From an uncultured Alistipes sp. (GTDB taxonomy: Bacteria; Bacteroidota; Bacteroidia; Bacteroidales; Rikenellaceae), in contig CAAGBI010000014.1 of NCBI GenBank assembly GCA_900768015.1, forward strand, positions 1-64,000: 64,000 bases of DNA, in the 5' to 3' direction. The notes under the pieces were generated by a model. It was not told the DNA's origin. It saw only the letters and a program-made list of their open reading frames with translations, and made no database searches. Every line of letters starts with the position of its first letter. The first letter of the stretch is position 1. Positions 45,569-56,041 of the stretch are shown piece by piece. The position numbers and the translations under genes were made by a program.

Positions 45569-46513
45569 TTATAGTGCGAAGGGGTATAAATCGCCCTGGC
45601 GGAGGTTTTCTGCGAGCATCCTATTTACGACCATGTCGCGTAGTTCGTGGGGGCGAATACCCTTGAGTGGCGAGTGTGCGATAAGGTTGCGGGGTGCTTG
45701 CGAGGCGAGGCGTTCGATGGCGATGCGAGGGTCGAGACGGCGGATAATCCCCACAATTAGATTGATGTACTCCTCGGTGCTGCTCTCTGTACCGAAGAGA
45801 AAACGCTCGGGGTGCTCACGCCATTCGCGCTCCATGGCCGTGTTGCGGTAGATTTGCAGCTGGTGAAACTTAATAAAATCGATGCCGAGTGCGTTAATAT
45901 GGTGTAGGCCCGCGAGGATGTCGTTCGTGGTCTCGTTTGGTAGGCCGAGGATAAAGTGCGCTCCCACATCTATGCCCGCGGCCTTGGTCTGCGTGACAGC
46001 ATCCACGGCTTGTGCGAAGTTGTGACCACGGTTTACATGATTAAGAGTGGTGTCGTAAACCGACTCGATGCCATACTCCACGGTGACATATTTCGACTGC
46101 GCGATATATGCTAAAAGTTGGAGTATTTCGGAAGTAATGCAATCGGGGCGTGTGCCGATGATTATGCCCGATATGGCGGGGTGGGAGAGCGCCTCGTTAT
46201 AGAGCCTCTCGAGGTGTGCGGTGTCGGCGTGGGTGTTTGTATTGGATTGAAAATATGCGAGGTAGGCGTCGGCCCTACGATCTCGTGCAGAGTGAAATCG
46301 TAGAGCGCACTCTATCTGTTCGGTGATGGATGTCGTCTCGCGGCAGTAGGCGGGCGAAAATGCCTCGCCCAAGCAAAATGTGCAGCCGCCAAAACCTATG
46401 GTGCCATCGCGATTTGGGCAGCTTAGTCCAGCGTCAATAGCGAGCTTCTGAACCCTGCCACCGAGCTTGCGGCGCATGGCGCTACCATAGTCGTTGTAGG
46501 GCAGGTGCTCCAT
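45569..46513 (-). CDS. YhcC-type radical SAM protein (TIGR01212-like)
   Basis: Radical SAM protein of unknown reaction. The cluster motif has the long-spaced form C-x12-C-x2-C (GLSCPNRDGTIG then GGCTFC), characteristic of the YhcC/TIGR01212 group. TRPDCITSEILQLL and YVTVEYGIES follow, with a C-terminal LAGLHHINALGID segment. At 314 aa the length is normal. It lies 12 bp after tsaD, so the two are probably cotranscribed. tsaD makes a tRNA modification, but a shared role is only speculative. Confidence 0.88.
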   Translation of the reverse strand: MEHLPYNDYGSAMRRKLGGRVQKLAIDAGLSCPNRDGTIGFGGCTFCLGEAFSPAYCRETTSITEQIECALRFHSARDRRADAYLAYFQSNTNTHADTAHLERLYNEALSHPAISGIIIGTRPDCITSEILQLLAYIAQSKYVTVEYGIESVYDTTLNHVNRGHNFAQAVDAVTQTKAAGIDVGAHFILGLPNETTNDILAGLHHINALGIDFIKFHQLQIYRNTAMEREWREHPERFLFGTESSTEEYINLIVGIIRRLDPRIAIERLASQAPRNLIAHSPLKGIRPHELRDMVVNRMLAENLRQGDLYPFAL

Positions 46514-46525
46514 GTCGGAATATCG

Positions 46526-47551
46526 TTACAAATCCTCGAGGCGTGCCACGGGAGATACATCGAGGCTGCTGAACTCGCCAGCCATATAGCGGTAGTAGCC
46601 CGCGGTGGCAATCATGGCGGCATTGTCTGTCGTAAACTTCAACTCGGGGAGGAAGCAGCGCCAGCCGCGACGCTTACCCGCCTCGAGGATGCCGTTGCGC
46701 AAACCAGAGTTAGCAGATACACCGCCCGCGATGGCTATGTCCTTGATACCCGTAGCCTTAGAGGCCTTGACGAGCTTATCAAGAAGAATGTCTACGATGG
46801 TCTTTTGAAGTGATGCCGCGAGGTCGGCTTTGTTCTTCTCCACGAAGTCGGGGTCCTCCTTTACGGCATCGCGCAAGGTGTAGAGGAACGAGGTCTTCAA
46901 ACCCGAGAACGAGTAGTCGAACTCGCCCTCAACATGGGGTTTGGCGAACTTGAAGGCCTTGTCGTTACCCTCCTTTGCGAGGCGGTCTACAACGGGGCCG
47001 CCAGGGTAGGGTAGTCCCATAACCTTCGCGCACTTGTCGAAGGCCTCGCCCGCGGCGTCGTCAATGGTCGTGCCGATAATCTCCATCTCGGTGGGAGAGT
47101 CCACGCGCACAATCTGCGTATGTCCACCGCTCACCAAGAGGCAGAGGAATGGGAAGTCGGGGTGTGGTAGCTCGCGGTCGGGGAGGTCGACAAAGTGCGA
47201 GAGGATGTGGCCCTGCAAGTGGTTAACCTCGACCAATGGGATGTTGTTGGCGATAGAGAGTCCCTTTGCGAAAGAGACACCCACGAGGAGCGAGCCGAGC
47301 AAGCCCGGACCGCGCGTAAATGCTATGGCATCGACTTTGTCGATGGTGATTCCCGCCTCCTTGAGTGCTGTGTCTACCACGGGAATGATGTTCTGCTGGT
47401 GGGCACGCGAAGCAAGCTCGGGGATTACGCCACCATACTTCTGGTGCACTGCCTGTGAGGCGATTACATTCGACAGAAGTGTGCGGTTGCGGATTACGGC
47501 TGCCGATGTATCGTCGCATGACGACTCTATGCCGAGGATAGTAATGTCCAT
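46526..47551 (-). CDS. tsaD: tRNA threonylcarbamoyladenosine transferase TsaD
   Basis: Transfers threonylcarbamoyl to A37 of ANN-decoding tRNAs. The metal site is the HxxxH of NHLQGHILSH, with the upstream SRAHQQNI motif. The ASKHA fold is visible in GIESSCDDTSAAVI, SGGHTQIV and the IAGGVSANSGLR segment. At 341 aa the length is normal. It is divergent from tamB. Confidence 0.96.
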   Translation of the reverse strand: MDITILGIESSCDDTSAAVIRNRTLLSNVIASQAVHQKYGGVIPELASRAHQQNIIPVVDTALKEAGITIDKVDAIAFTRGPGLLGSLLVGVSFAKGLSIANNIPLVEVNHLQGHILSHFVDLPDRELPHPDFPFLCLLVSGGHTQIVRVDSPTEMEIIGTTIDDAAGEAFDKCAKVMGLPYPGGPVVDRLAKEGNDKAFKFAKPHVEGEFDYSFSGLKTSFLYTLRDAVKEDPDFVEKNKADLAASLQKTIVDILLDKLVKASKATGIKDIAIAGGVSANSGLRNGILEAGKRRGWRCFLPELKFTTDNAAMIATAGYYRYMAGEFSSLDVSPVARLEDL

Positions 47552-47600
47552 TTTTTGGAAATATTTTCTATGTTTTTTTCTATATTAATAGAAAAATTAT

Positions 47601-47608
47601 TACTTTTG
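47601..47608 (+). promoter_or_regulatory. Candidate -7 box of tamB
   Basis: TACTTTTG matches the -7 consensus, about 45 bp before the tamB start. The -33 region is T-rich with no clear TTG. Confidence 0.55.
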
Positions 47609-47651
47609 TAAGTTAATTGCTCTGTAGCGATTAAAATAAATCGACATTTCA

Positions 47652-50600
47652 ATGCGCAAAGTTATAAAAATATTGGCAAAGGTGCTATCGGCAATCGTAT
47701 TGTTGCTGATATTTTTGCCTATTTTTTTAACTCTGCTTCTCAATCTCGAGCCCGTACAGAACTATGTCGTGAAGCACGCAACCGACTTTGCGTCGGAGGC
47801 ACTGGGCACGCGCGTGGCCATTAACCGCATAGATATGGACCTCTTTACGCGCGTGCGTGTTGAGGGCTTCTATGTCGAGGACTTGGAGCAGGATACGCTC
47901 CTCTATGTCGATAGGGCCTCGGCGGCAATCACCTCGTTCAACTTTAAGCGCGACGGCCTCTCGTTGCACAATGTCGATGCCCAGGGCGGTAAGTTCTACA
48001 TCCGCGAGATGGCTGATGGCGAGCTCAACATACGCCCCATCATAGCCAAGTTGCAAAACCCCGAAAAGGAGAGCACCTTCCGCCTATATATCGACGACAT
48101 GGAGGTCGATAATCTCGACTTCCACTACACACGCCTTGTGCCCCGTAGCCCTGAGTATGGTATGGACTATGCCGATATACGCATCCTCAATGCCGATGCC
48201 CATATCGAGGCCTTCAGCGTGGTGAAGGGTGCTGTGCGTGGCGATATTAAGAGCTTCTCGGCAGATGAGCGCAGTGGCTTTAGGATAGACCAGCTTAGCG
48301 GTGTGATGTATGTCAATAGGGGCGTTATCCATGTCGATGACCTCAGCGTTGAAACCCCATACTCTACGCTCTTTATGCCCCGCATGCACATCAATGGCGA
48401 GAGCTGGGACCAGTACAAGAACTATATCCCCGAGGTGCAGATGGATATGGTGGCCGAGAGTTCGACAATATCATCAACGGATTTGGGCTACTTCGCACCT
48501 GCACTCCGCGATTGGGGTATCGTGCTCAAGGATATGGATGTCACCTATGTGGGTACGGTCAAAGATTTTGAGGCTACGGCGCGCGATGTGGACTTCGGTA
48601 AGAGTAGTCGCCTCGATGCTACGGCACATATTATAGGCATGCCTGACTGGCGCAATGCGAAGTATATCGTGGGCATAGAGAGTCTGCACCTCACATCAGA
48701 GGATGCGGCTACTGTAATAGACTCGGTAGTGAAAAATCCGTTGCCTGATAAGGTTATGGAGATTATCGAGCGTGTGGAGTGGGTGGATATGCGTGCTACA
48801 TTTGGTGGTCGCTGGGATGCCTTCCGCGTTGCGGGTAAGGCCAATTCGGCGGTGGGTGACTTGCGTGCCGATGTCAACCTCAGCAGACGCAGGGATGGCT
48901 CATATCCCATCAATGGCGTGGCGGAGGTTATGGGTCTTAACTTGGGTAGCCTCATAAATGTGCCTAAGGTGGGACTTCTCACGGCTACGGTGAATGCCGC
49001 CGGAGCGATAGGCAACAAGGAGACGGGAGGCGTTGTTGGCGATGTAAATGTACAGGTGGAGTCGTTCGACTTCTCGACATATACCTATCACGATATTCAG
49101 GGCGTGGGCTCTATTGACGGCAATAAATTCTATGGCGAGGTTAACTCCGACGACCCCAACCTCGACTTCGATATGTTTGCCGATGTGGACATAGACCCCG
49201 AGAACCCATACTACCGCATCTCGATGATGCTCTACAATGCCGACCTCCACGCTTTGGGTATCAACAAGCGCGACGAGGTGTCGAGCCTCTCGGCAAATAT
49301 CGGTGTCGATGTCAGTGGTGCAAGCGTTGAGGAGCTCAATGGCTATGTCAGCGTCGCCGATGCCGAGTACCACTACCCAGGTGGCGACATCTACTCTAAC
49401 CGCCTGCGTGTAGACCTCGATAGCACGCCACAGCAGAAGTATGTGCAGTGCAAGTCCGACTTCTTCGACTTCGACTTCCGCAGCCGCTCGGGCTACAAAG
49501 ATATATACAACTACCTCTACAACTCGCTCAACACCTATGTGCCCCTGCTCTATAAGGATGCACCAGAGGTTAGGCGCGAGGAGTCGGCCGTGAATAACGC
49601 CAACGACTATACGGTCTTCACGCTCACGGCAAACGACGAGATAAATAGCCTCTTGGATGCTATTGCTGGAGGCCTTGTTATCGCCCCCGAGACCAACCTA
49701 TCGCTCACATTCAACCCCCGCAGCAACAACATCATCCTTAAGGGTAAGTCGGAGGCTGTGGAGTACTCTGGTGTCATCATGGCGAATGTCGAGCTCGACA
49801 TCAACAACAGCAGTCGCGACTCTATGTCTGTGCGCATGAGGTCTGAGGGTATCTATCGCGGTACCACGCTTCTGATGCCCAACTTCAACCTCAATGGTGG
49901 CGCTCGCGAGAACCGCGTCACGCTCTCGGCGGGATTTAAGGATAGCGGCAAGCGCTCGGCGATGCTCGGCCTTGCGGCTAAGTTCAGCCAGAATGCCGAG
50001 ACAAAGCGCCGTTCGATACATATCAATGTCACACCCTCACACTTCACGGCAGACGATGCTCAGTGGAAGCTCTACGCCCGAGGTATCGACATCGACTCGT
50101 CGCGTATTGCGGTCAACGACCTGCGTATCATGCGCGGCGACCAGCAGTTGAGCATAGATGGCGTAGCCTCACGACAGAGGGAGGACTCCGTGCGCATCAC
50201 GCTCAACCGCTTCGACATATCACCACTATCGCAGATTATAGGTCGCTACGGATACAATATTAGTGGTGCATCTACGGGATATGCTACAATCAAGTCGGCA
50301 CTCAACAACCCCGAGATTGAGGCCCGCATAAGCCTCGATGACTGGGGCGTAAATGGCATAGCAGCACCGCCACAGGATATTATCACAGACTGGGATTTCA
50401 AGCAGAACCGCGCGCGTGTCTATGTCCGTGACCGTGGCACGCAGGATACGCTTATTCGAGGATACTACCAGCCTGTGGGCACGCGCTACTATGCTAACGC
50501 GCGCATTCGTCGTCTCAAGGCGGAGCTTATACAGCCCTTCTTGGTGGGTATAGTCTCGAACATCGAGGGCGATGTGAATGTCTTTGCAACGGTTCAGGGT

Positions 50601-52235
50601 GAGGGTCGCCAGGCGCACCTCAGTGGCCGTGGTACGGTGGAGGACCTCGCCGTGAAGGTAGACTATACGAATGTGCGCTATAATGCTCCGTATGCTGAGT
50701 TGCGCGTGGAGAATAACCACATCTATGCCGATGGCGTGGAGCTCTTCGACCCCAAAGGTAACAAGGGCCTCTTCAACATGGACCTCGACCTTAACCACCT
50801 ATCGAATGTGACCTACGACATCGCGATAGATGCAAATAAGATGCTGGTGCTCGACACCAAGTCGAAGGATAACGACTACTTCTATGGCCATGTATATGCT
50901 ACGGGCTCGGCGGAGTTCAAGGGCGACAAGCGTGGCTTGAAGATGGATATCGAGGCGACAAGTAACGACAACTCACACTTCTACATGCCGCTCTCGGGTA
51001 AGGAGGATGTCTCGTATGCCGACTTCGTGAAGTTCCGCACCGTGGAGATTCAGAGACCCGATACCACGGACTTCCTAAAACGCCGTATGTTGGCCTACGA
51101 GCGTAAGCGCCGCCAGGTTAGCAACATCGGTAGCGTCATGGATATGAACATGACCCTGAATGTGCAGCCCAACATCGAGATGCAGCTCGTCATCGACCCC
51201 ACCGTGGGCGATATTATCAAGGGCCGAGGTACGGGTCAGCTCAACATGCACATCGTGCCCGAGGCAAACATCTTCGAGATGCGTGGCGAGTACACAATCA
51301 GCGAGGGTGACTACCTCTTCACGCTGCAAAATATTTGGCATAAGCTCTTCAAGGTTGTGCCAGGCTCTACCGTATCGTGGAATGGCGACCCTATGGGTGC
51401 GAAACTAAACATCGACGCAGTCTACGAGACTAAGGCATCGTTAAAGCCGCTTATCGGAAACTCGCTGCAGGGCATAGATACATCGCGTGCCGTGCCCGTG
51501 GAGTGCTATATCAAGCTCACGGAGGATATGATGGCGCCCAAGGTTACATTCGATGTCGAGGTGCCCAATGTTGCGCCAGAGATTCAGACCGTCATCGACA
51601 AGGCACTCAACGACCAGCAGTCTATCGCTACGCAGATGTTCTGGCTCTTGGTGGCCAACACCTTCTCGTCAGACGATACGGGTGCTATGGGTGCTTCGCT
51701 CTCTGCAACGACGGGCTTCGAGCTACTCTCTAACCAGCTGAGCAACTGGCTCTCGGGTGATAACTACGACATCGTGCTGCGCTACCGCCCGCGTACCGAG
51801 CAGACGGGTGACGAGGTCGACTTCGGCTTCTCGAAGAGCTGGTTGGATAACCGCCTCATAGTCGAGGTCGAGGGTGGCTACCTCTCGGATGAGGCGCTGC
51901 AGGCTACGGAGAAGGCATCGAATTTCGTTGGCGAGGCCTTCATCACATGGCTCATAGACCCCGATGGTGCCTTCCGCCTCAAGGGCTTCACGCAGACCAT
52001 CGACCGCTATGGTGAGAACCAGGGTATGCAGGAGTCGGGCGTGGGTGTCTACTATAGCGAGAGCTTTAATACATTTACGGAGTTGGGTAAGAGCCTCAAG
52101 GCGCGTTTCTCGCGCGATAGTGTGGCGCGTGCCGAGCGTCGCGTTAAGCGTGACTCACAGCGCGAGGCACGCCGTGAGATGCGCGAGGCAAAGGCCTATG
52201 CTCGCAAGAATCCACCCATCGTGGAGGAAGAGTAG
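47652..52235 (+). CDS. tamB: TamB/AsmA-like envelope protein
   Basis: Long periplasmic bridge implicated in outer-membrane biogenesis and lipid transport. An N-terminal anchor (residues ~8-32) is followed by >1300 residues of repeating beta strands, and the C-terminal ~400 residues match the DUF490/TamB domain (GRGTGQLNMHIVPEANIFEMRG, ITWLIDPDGAFRLKG). The charged tail is rich in Arg and Glu. At 1527 aa it is within the TamB range. No TamA gene is adjacent. It leads a same-strand group that continues with exbB-exbD-tonB. Confidence 0.88.
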   Translation: MRKVIKILAKVLSAIVLLLIFLPIFLTLLLNLEPVQNYVVKHATDFASEALGTRVAINRIDMDLFTRVRVEGFYVEDLEQDTLLYVDRASAAITSFNFKRDGLSLHNVDAQGGKFYIREMADGELNIRPIIAKLQNPEKESTFRLYIDDMEVDNLDFHYTRLVPRSPEYGMDYADIRILNADAHIEAFSVVKGAVRGDIKSFSADERSGFRIDQLSGVMYVNRGVIHVDDLSVETPYSTLFMPRMHINGESWDQYKNYIPEVQMDMVAESSTISSTDLGYFAPALRDWGIVLKDMDVTYVGTVKDFEATARDVDFGKSSRLDATAHIIGMPDWRNAKYIVGIESLHLTSEDAATVIDSVVKNPLPDKVMEIIERVEWVDMRATFGGRWDAFRVAGKANSAVGDLRADVNLSRRRDGSYPINGVAEVMGLNLGSLINVPKVGLLTATVNAAGAIGNKETGGVVGDVNVQVESFDFSTYTYHDIQGVGSIDGNKFYGEVNSDDPNLDFDMFADVDIDPENPYYRISMMLYNADLHALGINKRDEVSSLSANIGVDVSGASVEELNGYVSVADAEYHYPGGDIYSNRLRVDLDSTPQQKYVQCKSDFFDFDFRSRSGYKDIYNYLYNSLNTYVPLLYKDAPEVRREESAVNNANDYTVFTLTANDEINSLLDAIAGGLVIAPETNLSLTFNPRSNNIILKGKSEAVEYSGVIMANVELDINNSSRDSMSVRMRSEGIYRGTTLLMPNFNLNGGARENRVTLSAGFKDSGKRSAMLGLAAKFSQNAETKRRSIHINVTPSHFTADDAQWKLYARGIDIDSSRIAVNDLRIMRGDQQLSIDGVASRQREDSVRITLNRFDISPLSQIIGRYGYNISGASTGYATIKSALNNPEIEARISLDDWGVNGIAAPPQDIITDWDFKQNRARVYVRDRGTQDTLIRGYYQPVGTRYYANARIRRLKAELIQPFLVGIVSNIEGDVNVFATVQGEGRQAHLSGRGTVEDLAVKVDYTNVRYNAPYAELRVENNHIYADGVELFDPKGNKGLFNMDLDLNHLSNVTYDIAIDANKMLVLDTKSKDNDYFYGHVYATGSAEFKGDKRGLKMDIEATSNDNSHFYMPLSGKEDVSYADFVKFRTVEIQRPDTTDFLKRRMLAYERKRRQVSNIGSVMDMNMTLNVQPNIEMQLVIDPTVGDIIKGRGTGQLNMHIVPEANIFEMRGEYTISEGDYLFTLQNIWHKLFKVVPGSTVSWNGDPMGAKLNIDAVYETKASLKPLIGNSLQGIDTSRAVPVECYIKLTEDMMAPKVTFDVEVPNVAPEIQTVIDKALNDQQSIATQMFWLLVANTFSSDDTGAMGASLSATTGFELLSNQLSNWLSGDNYDIVLRYRPRTEQTGDEVDFGFSKSWLDNRLIVEVEGGYLSDEALQATEKASNFVGEAFITWLIDPDGAFRLKGFTQTIDRYGENQGMQESGVGVYYSESFNTFTELGKSLKARFSRDSVARAERRVKRDSQREARREMREAKAYARKNPPIVEEE

Positions 52236-52298
52236 TGTAAACGATTGAAAATGAAGATATAACTAATAAAAATTAATAATTAAAACACTAAAACAACT

Positions 52299-53048
52299 AT
52301 GATTAACATTCTTACTACTACACCCGGTGTAGACGAAGCAGCGCAGATTGACTCGCTCGCACTTGCCAATGAGATTGCCGAGAAGGCATCGGCCGAGGAT
52401 ACAACATCATCTATGAGCATCTGGGATTTGTGCTTCGGTGGTGGTGCATTCTCAGTGGTGCTTATGTGCCTCTTGTTTGCGCTCTTCTTCGTCATGGTAT
52501 TCATCTTTGTGGACCGCTTCATCGCCATCCGCAAGGCTACAACCATCGACTCAAACTTTATGAACCGCATCCGCGACTTTATCTCGGAGGGTAACATCGA
52601 GGCAGCTATCGACCTCTGCCGCCGCACCAACTCGCCCATCGCTCGCATGGTGGAGAAGGGTATCGAGCGCATCGGTCGCCCCATGAGCGACATCCAGACC
52701 GCTATCGAGAATGTAGCAAATGTTGAGGTTGCGAAGCTCGAGACAAGCCTCCCATGGTTGTCGTCAATCGCTGGTGGCGCCCCCATGATTGGTTTCTTGG
52801 GTACTGTAGTAGGTATGGTGCAGGTGTTTATGAACATGTCGGCTAACCAGTCTGGCGCTATCGAATTGTCGCAGCTCTCGGAGGGTATGTTCGTAGCGAT
52901 GATTACCACTGTAGGTGGTCTTGTTGTGGGTATCCCCGCATACTTCGCGTACAACTACCTCGTGGCGCGCATCGAGAAGCTCGTCTTCAGAATGGAGGCT
53001 ACAACAATCGCCTTTATGGATATTTTGAACCAGCCCGTACAAAAATAG
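52299..53048 (+). CDS. exbB: MotA/TolQ/ExbB-family proton channel subunit
   Basis: Inner-membrane channel that uses proton flow to drive TonB-type transporters. Three helices are visible: ~residues 48-72, then 155-180 and 198-220. The large cytoplasmic loop after helix 1 is usual. IAGGAPMIGFLGTVVGMVQ is the signature segment. The preceding ~45 residues are longer than in many ExbB proteins. exbD follows 8 bp later. Confidence 0.9.
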   Translation: MINILTTTPGVDEAAQIDSLALANEIAEKASAEDTTSSMSIWDLCFGGGAFSVVLMCLLFALFFVMVFIFVDRFIAIRKATTIDSNFMNRIRDFISEGNIEAAIDLCRRTNSPIARMVEKGIERIGRPMSDIQTAIENVANVEVAKLETSLPWLSSIAGGAPMIGFLGTVVGMVQVFMNMSANQSGAIELSQLSEGMFVAMITTVGGLVVGIPAYFAYNYLVARIEKLVFRMEATTIAFMDILNQPVQK

Positions 53049-53056
53049 TTTGAGCT

Positions 53057-53503
53057 ATGGCAATTAAGAGAAGTTCAAAGACCAACCCAACATTCTCGGC
53101 ATCGTCAATGACTGACCTTGTCTTTCTGTTGTTGGTATTCTTTATCCTTGCAACTACGCTTATCAACCCCAACAATGCAGTGCGCCTCACGCTCCCCTCA
53201 TCTTCGAGCCAGGAGGGTGACCCCTCGGTTATCACACTCGCCATTGTGCCAGATAAGTCGCAGCCCGAGGGCTACCAGTATATCATCAATGGCGACGATA
53301 AGCACCCCTATAGCGCAGTTACGGAGGTAGCCGCAGCGTTGCAGATAGAGTATGCACCCTTCGAGGAGCGCCCCGAGGAGGAGAAGCCCTATATATCGTT
53401 GCGCTGTGACGAGAAGGTTACGGTAGATGCGCTTGTCGAGATTATCGACCTCACACGCGAGAAGAAGTATAAAATGGTGCTCGCCACTAAAGACAAGAGA
53501 TAG
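53057..53503 (+). CDS. exbD: ExbD/TolR-family protein
   Basis: Partner of ExbB. One N-terminal helix (~residues 17-35) starts with SMTDLVFLLLVFFIL, whose Asp is the conserved proton-handling residue. The periplasmic domain ends in a TREKKYKMVLATKDK tail. At 148 aa the length is normal. It is between exbB (8 bp) and the tonB-like gene (23 bp). Confidence 0.92.
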   Translation: MAIKRSSKTNPTFSASSMTDLVFLLLVFFILATTLINPNNAVRLTLPSSSSQEGDPSVITLAIVPDKSQPEGYQYIINGDDKHPYSAVTEVAAALQIEYAPFEERPEEEKPYISLRCDEKVTVDALVEIIDLTREKKYKMVLATKDKR

Positions 53504-53526
53504 GCAAGCGTTAAACTTAAGGAGTT

Positions 53527-54240
53527 ATGGAGTATTATGACCCCATAGATCGCACCTCGCGTCGCATTGCTACCATCGTCACGGCCATCTTCATGGTGGT
53601 GGTCGTGCTCGGCATCTCGCTCATACGCTTTAGCCTTGAGGTTGCGGAGCGCGAGCCCTCGCTCGACATCATCTTCGAGGAGCTTATCGAGGAGCCCGTT
53701 GAGGAACCCGAGCAGCCACGACAGCAGAGTGCCCCCACCGACCAGCGTCGCGATAAGGCACCTGCGCATGTGGAGAAGGCGAAGACCGAGAGTAGCAACC
53801 AGACTGCAGGCGAGGCCGAGAAGACCGAGACCATAAACCCCAATGCGCTCTTCAAGCCCGTGGTGGGTAATAGTGCCGAGCAGGTGCCCGAGGGCAACCG
53901 CCTCGCTCCCGATGGCGATAAAGAGCAGAATAGGGGTGAGGGCACGGGCTACAACCTCCAGGGTACCGACCAGCTCGATGCTGGCCTGCAGGGTCGTGGC
54001 CTGCGTGAGGGACTACCCAAGCCAGAGCCAACCTACAATACGAGTGGTACGGTGGTTGTGCGCGTGGAGATAGATGCTGCGGGTAATGTCACCAGTGCTA
54101 AGGTTGTGCTCGAGGGTACTACGACTACGGATGCCCAGCTGCACAGGTTGGCTGAGGAGGCGGCACGCAAGGCCAAGTTTAAGCCCAGTGAGCGTACGCT
54201 GCAGGGTGGTACAATCACCTATGTCTTCAAGTTGCAGTAG
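53527..54240 (+). CDS. tonB: TonB-like energy transducer
   Basis: Couples the ExbBD motor to outer-membrane receptors. There is a short cytoplasmic start, one helix (~residues 17-36), a Pro/Glu-rich periplasmic linker (EEPVEEPEQPRQQ) and a C-terminal TonB_C domain (GTVVVRVEIDAAGNVTSAKV and the ARKAKFKPSE motif). At 237 aa the linker is of ordinary length. The neighbours are exbB and exbD, making a complete module. Confidence 0.9.
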   Translation: MEYYDPIDRTSRRIATIVTAIFMVVVVLGISLIRFSLEVAEREPSLDIIFEELIEEPVEEPEQPRQQSAPTDQRRDKAPAHVEKAKTESSNQTAGEAEKTETINPNALFKPVVGNSAEQVPEGNRLAPDGDKEQNRGEGTGYNLQGTDQLDAGLQGRGLREGLPKPEPTYNTSGTVVVRVEIDAAGNVTSAKVVLEGTTTTDAQLHRLAEEAARKAKFKPSERTLQGGTITYVFKLQ

Positions 54241-54265
54241 GTGCGGTATAGGATTAATTTAGTAT

Positions 54266-54661
54266 ATGGATATTATGAGAGCGTTTTTGATGTGCTTCAT
54301 GCTGCTTGCCTCCACCCTCACGGCGTGGGCACAAGGGCCTAAGGGTGCAGAGATAGAGTTTTCTACTAAGGTTGTGGACCTCGGTACGCTATCGCGTGAG
54401 GATGACAAGCAGATTGTGCGCCTGAGCTTTACGAATGTGGGCGATGTACCGTTGGTAGTGACCGAAGTGCGCACGACATGTTCGTGTACCACTATCCAGC
54501 ACGATAGAAAGAAGGTGTTGCCCTCGGAGCGTGGTGCGCTGACCATCACCATGGACCCCTCGAAGGCCCCTGTGGGTAGCTTCTACCGCGTGTTGCAGGT
54601 CTACTCTACGGCAACAAATGGCGTGCAGCACATTACGCTTAAAGCAGAAATCGAAAAATAA
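54266..54661 (+). CDS. DUF1573 exported protein
   Basis: Small exported protein of unknown function. A signal peptide (~residues 1-22, ending TAWA-Q) is followed by a DUF1573 beta-sandwich, with the characteristic FTNVGDVPLVVTEVRTTCSC segment, two cysteines and a P-S-E-R-G strand. At 131 aa it carries a single DUF1573 domain. An alternative start is ATG 54275. Spaced 12 bp before the hydrolase gene. Confidence 0.85.
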   Translation: MDIMRAFLMCFMLLASTLTAWAQGPKGAEIEFSTKVVDLGTLSREDDKQIVRLSFTNVGDVPLVVTEVRTTCSCTTIQHDRKKVLPSERGALTITMDPSKAPVGSFYRVLQVYSTATNGVQHITLKAEIEK

Positions 54662-54673
54662 GAAGAGAGTATT

Positions 54674-55339
54674 ATGGAGATTAAACGACTGGTTTTTAAC
54701 CCATTTAGAGAGAATACATATGTCGCTTGGGACGACACTAAGGAGTGCGTCATTGTCGATGCGGGTAACATGGTTGAGGGCGAGAACCGCATCCTCAAGG
54801 AGTTTATCGAGTCACACGGCCTCAAGCCCGTTATGGCGGTAAACACACACGGTCACTTCGACCATGTGGGTGGCGTGAAGTGGCTTAAGGATACCTACGG
54901 TGCGCAGTTCGCATGCTCAACGAAGGATAAGTTCATCATCGACAGCACGGCGGGAGGCACGATGTATGGCTTCAAGTGTAATGAGGTGCCCGAGATAGAT
55001 GTAGACCTCGACACCGTAGGCGAGATTCGCTTCGGTGAGACAGTGTTGCGCGTTATCAAGACCCCAGGTCACACGCCTGGCCATGTGGTGTTGTTCAACG
55101 AGGTGGCGAAGATACTCTTCACGGGTGACACACTCTTTAAGGAGAGCATCGGTCGTACTGACTTGCCTGGTGGCGACTACTCATGGATTATGAAGTCTAT
55201 CTTGGAGGAGGTGGTGCCCCTCGGCGACGATGTTACCATCTACCCGGGCCACGAGGACTCTTCGACAATCGGCCACGAGGTGTTGTACAACCCCTTCATT
55301 GTCGAGGTGCTCAACAACGAGATTAACTACAAAGGATAG
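54674..55339 (+). CDS. Metallo-beta-lactamase-fold hydrolase (glyoxalase II-like)
   Basis: Binuclear metal hydrolase, probably cytoplasmic, acting on thioesters or a similar substrate. The metal motif HGHFDH (in NTHGHFDHVGG) is the HxHxDH signature, and TPGHTPGHVV and YPGHEDSS supply further ligands. At 221 aa it lacks the C-terminal domain of glyoxalase II and matches the short YcbL/GloB-like form. The substrate is not certain. trmD follows 9 bp later. Confidence 0.9.
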   Translation: MEIKRLVFNPFRENTYVAWDDTKECVIVDAGNMVEGENRILKEFIESHGLKPVMAVNTHGHFDHVGGVKWLKDTYGAQFACSTKDKFIIDSTAGGTMYGFKCNEVPEIDVDLDTVGEIRFGETVLRVIKTPGHTPGHVVLFNEVAKILFTGDTLFKESIGRTDLPGGDYSWIMKSILEEVVPLGDDVTIYPGHEDSSTIGHEVLYNPFIVEVLNNEINYKG

Positions 55340-55348
55340 CCCTACGAT

Positions 55349-56026
55349 ATGCGTATAGATATTATTACTGTTGTGCCCGAGCTCTTGGACTCGCCCTTGA
55401 ACGAGTCTATATTGAAGCGTGCGCAGGAGTCGGGACATGCCGAGATATATGTGCACAACTTGCGCGACTATACCGACGACAAGCGCCGCACGGTTGACGA
55501 CTACCCCTTCGGTGGTGAGGCGGGCATGGTGATGAAGATTGAGCCCGTCTTCCGCTGCATCGAGAAGCTAAAGTCGGAGCGCGACTACGACGAGATTATC
55601 TTCACCTCGCCCGATGGCATCACCTACAACCAGCACGAGGCAAACCGCCTCTCGCTGATGAAGAATATCATCATCCTCTGTGGCCACTATAAGGGCATCG
55701 ACTACCGCATCCGCGAGCACCTCATCACTCGCGAGATTTCGATTGGCGACTATGTGCTTACGGGAGGAGAGCTCGCTGCGTGCGTCATTGCCGACTCTGT
55801 TGTGCGCATCATCCCTGGTGCTATTGGCGACGAGGCCTCGGCACTCACGGACTGCTTCCAGGATAACCTGCTTGCTCCACCCGTCTACACCCGCCCTGCG
55901 GAATTCAACGGCTGGAAGGTGCCCGATGTGTTGCTCTCGGGACACTTTGCCGAGATTGAGAAGTGGCAGGATGAGCAGGCATACTTGCGTACGAAGGCCT
56001 TGCGCCCTGATTTGTTGGAGGAGTAG
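55349..56026 (+). CDS. trmD: tRNA (guanine37-N1)-methyltransferase TrmD
   Basis: Methylates G37 of tRNAs reading CNN codons, using SAM. The knotted SPOUT core is visible: [12 protein letters not shown] at the start, [10 protein letters not shown], and the trefoil-knot segment [18 protein letters not shown]. At 225 aa it is near the family length. The usual companions rimM, rpsP and rplS are not adjacent. A bidirectional terminator follows. Confidence 0.96.
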   Translation: MRIDIITVVPELLDSPLNESILKRAQESGHAEIYVHNLRDYTDDKRRTVDDYPFGGEAGMVMKIEPVFRCIEKLKSERDYDEIIFTSPDGITYNQHEANRLSLMKNIIILCGHYKGIDYRIREHLITREISIGDYVLTGGELAACVIADSVVRIIPGAIGDEASALTDCFQDNLLAPPVYTRPAEFNGWKVPDVLLSGHFAEIEKWQDEQAYLRTKALRPDLLEE

Positions 56027-56041
56027 TAAGGCTCTGAATAG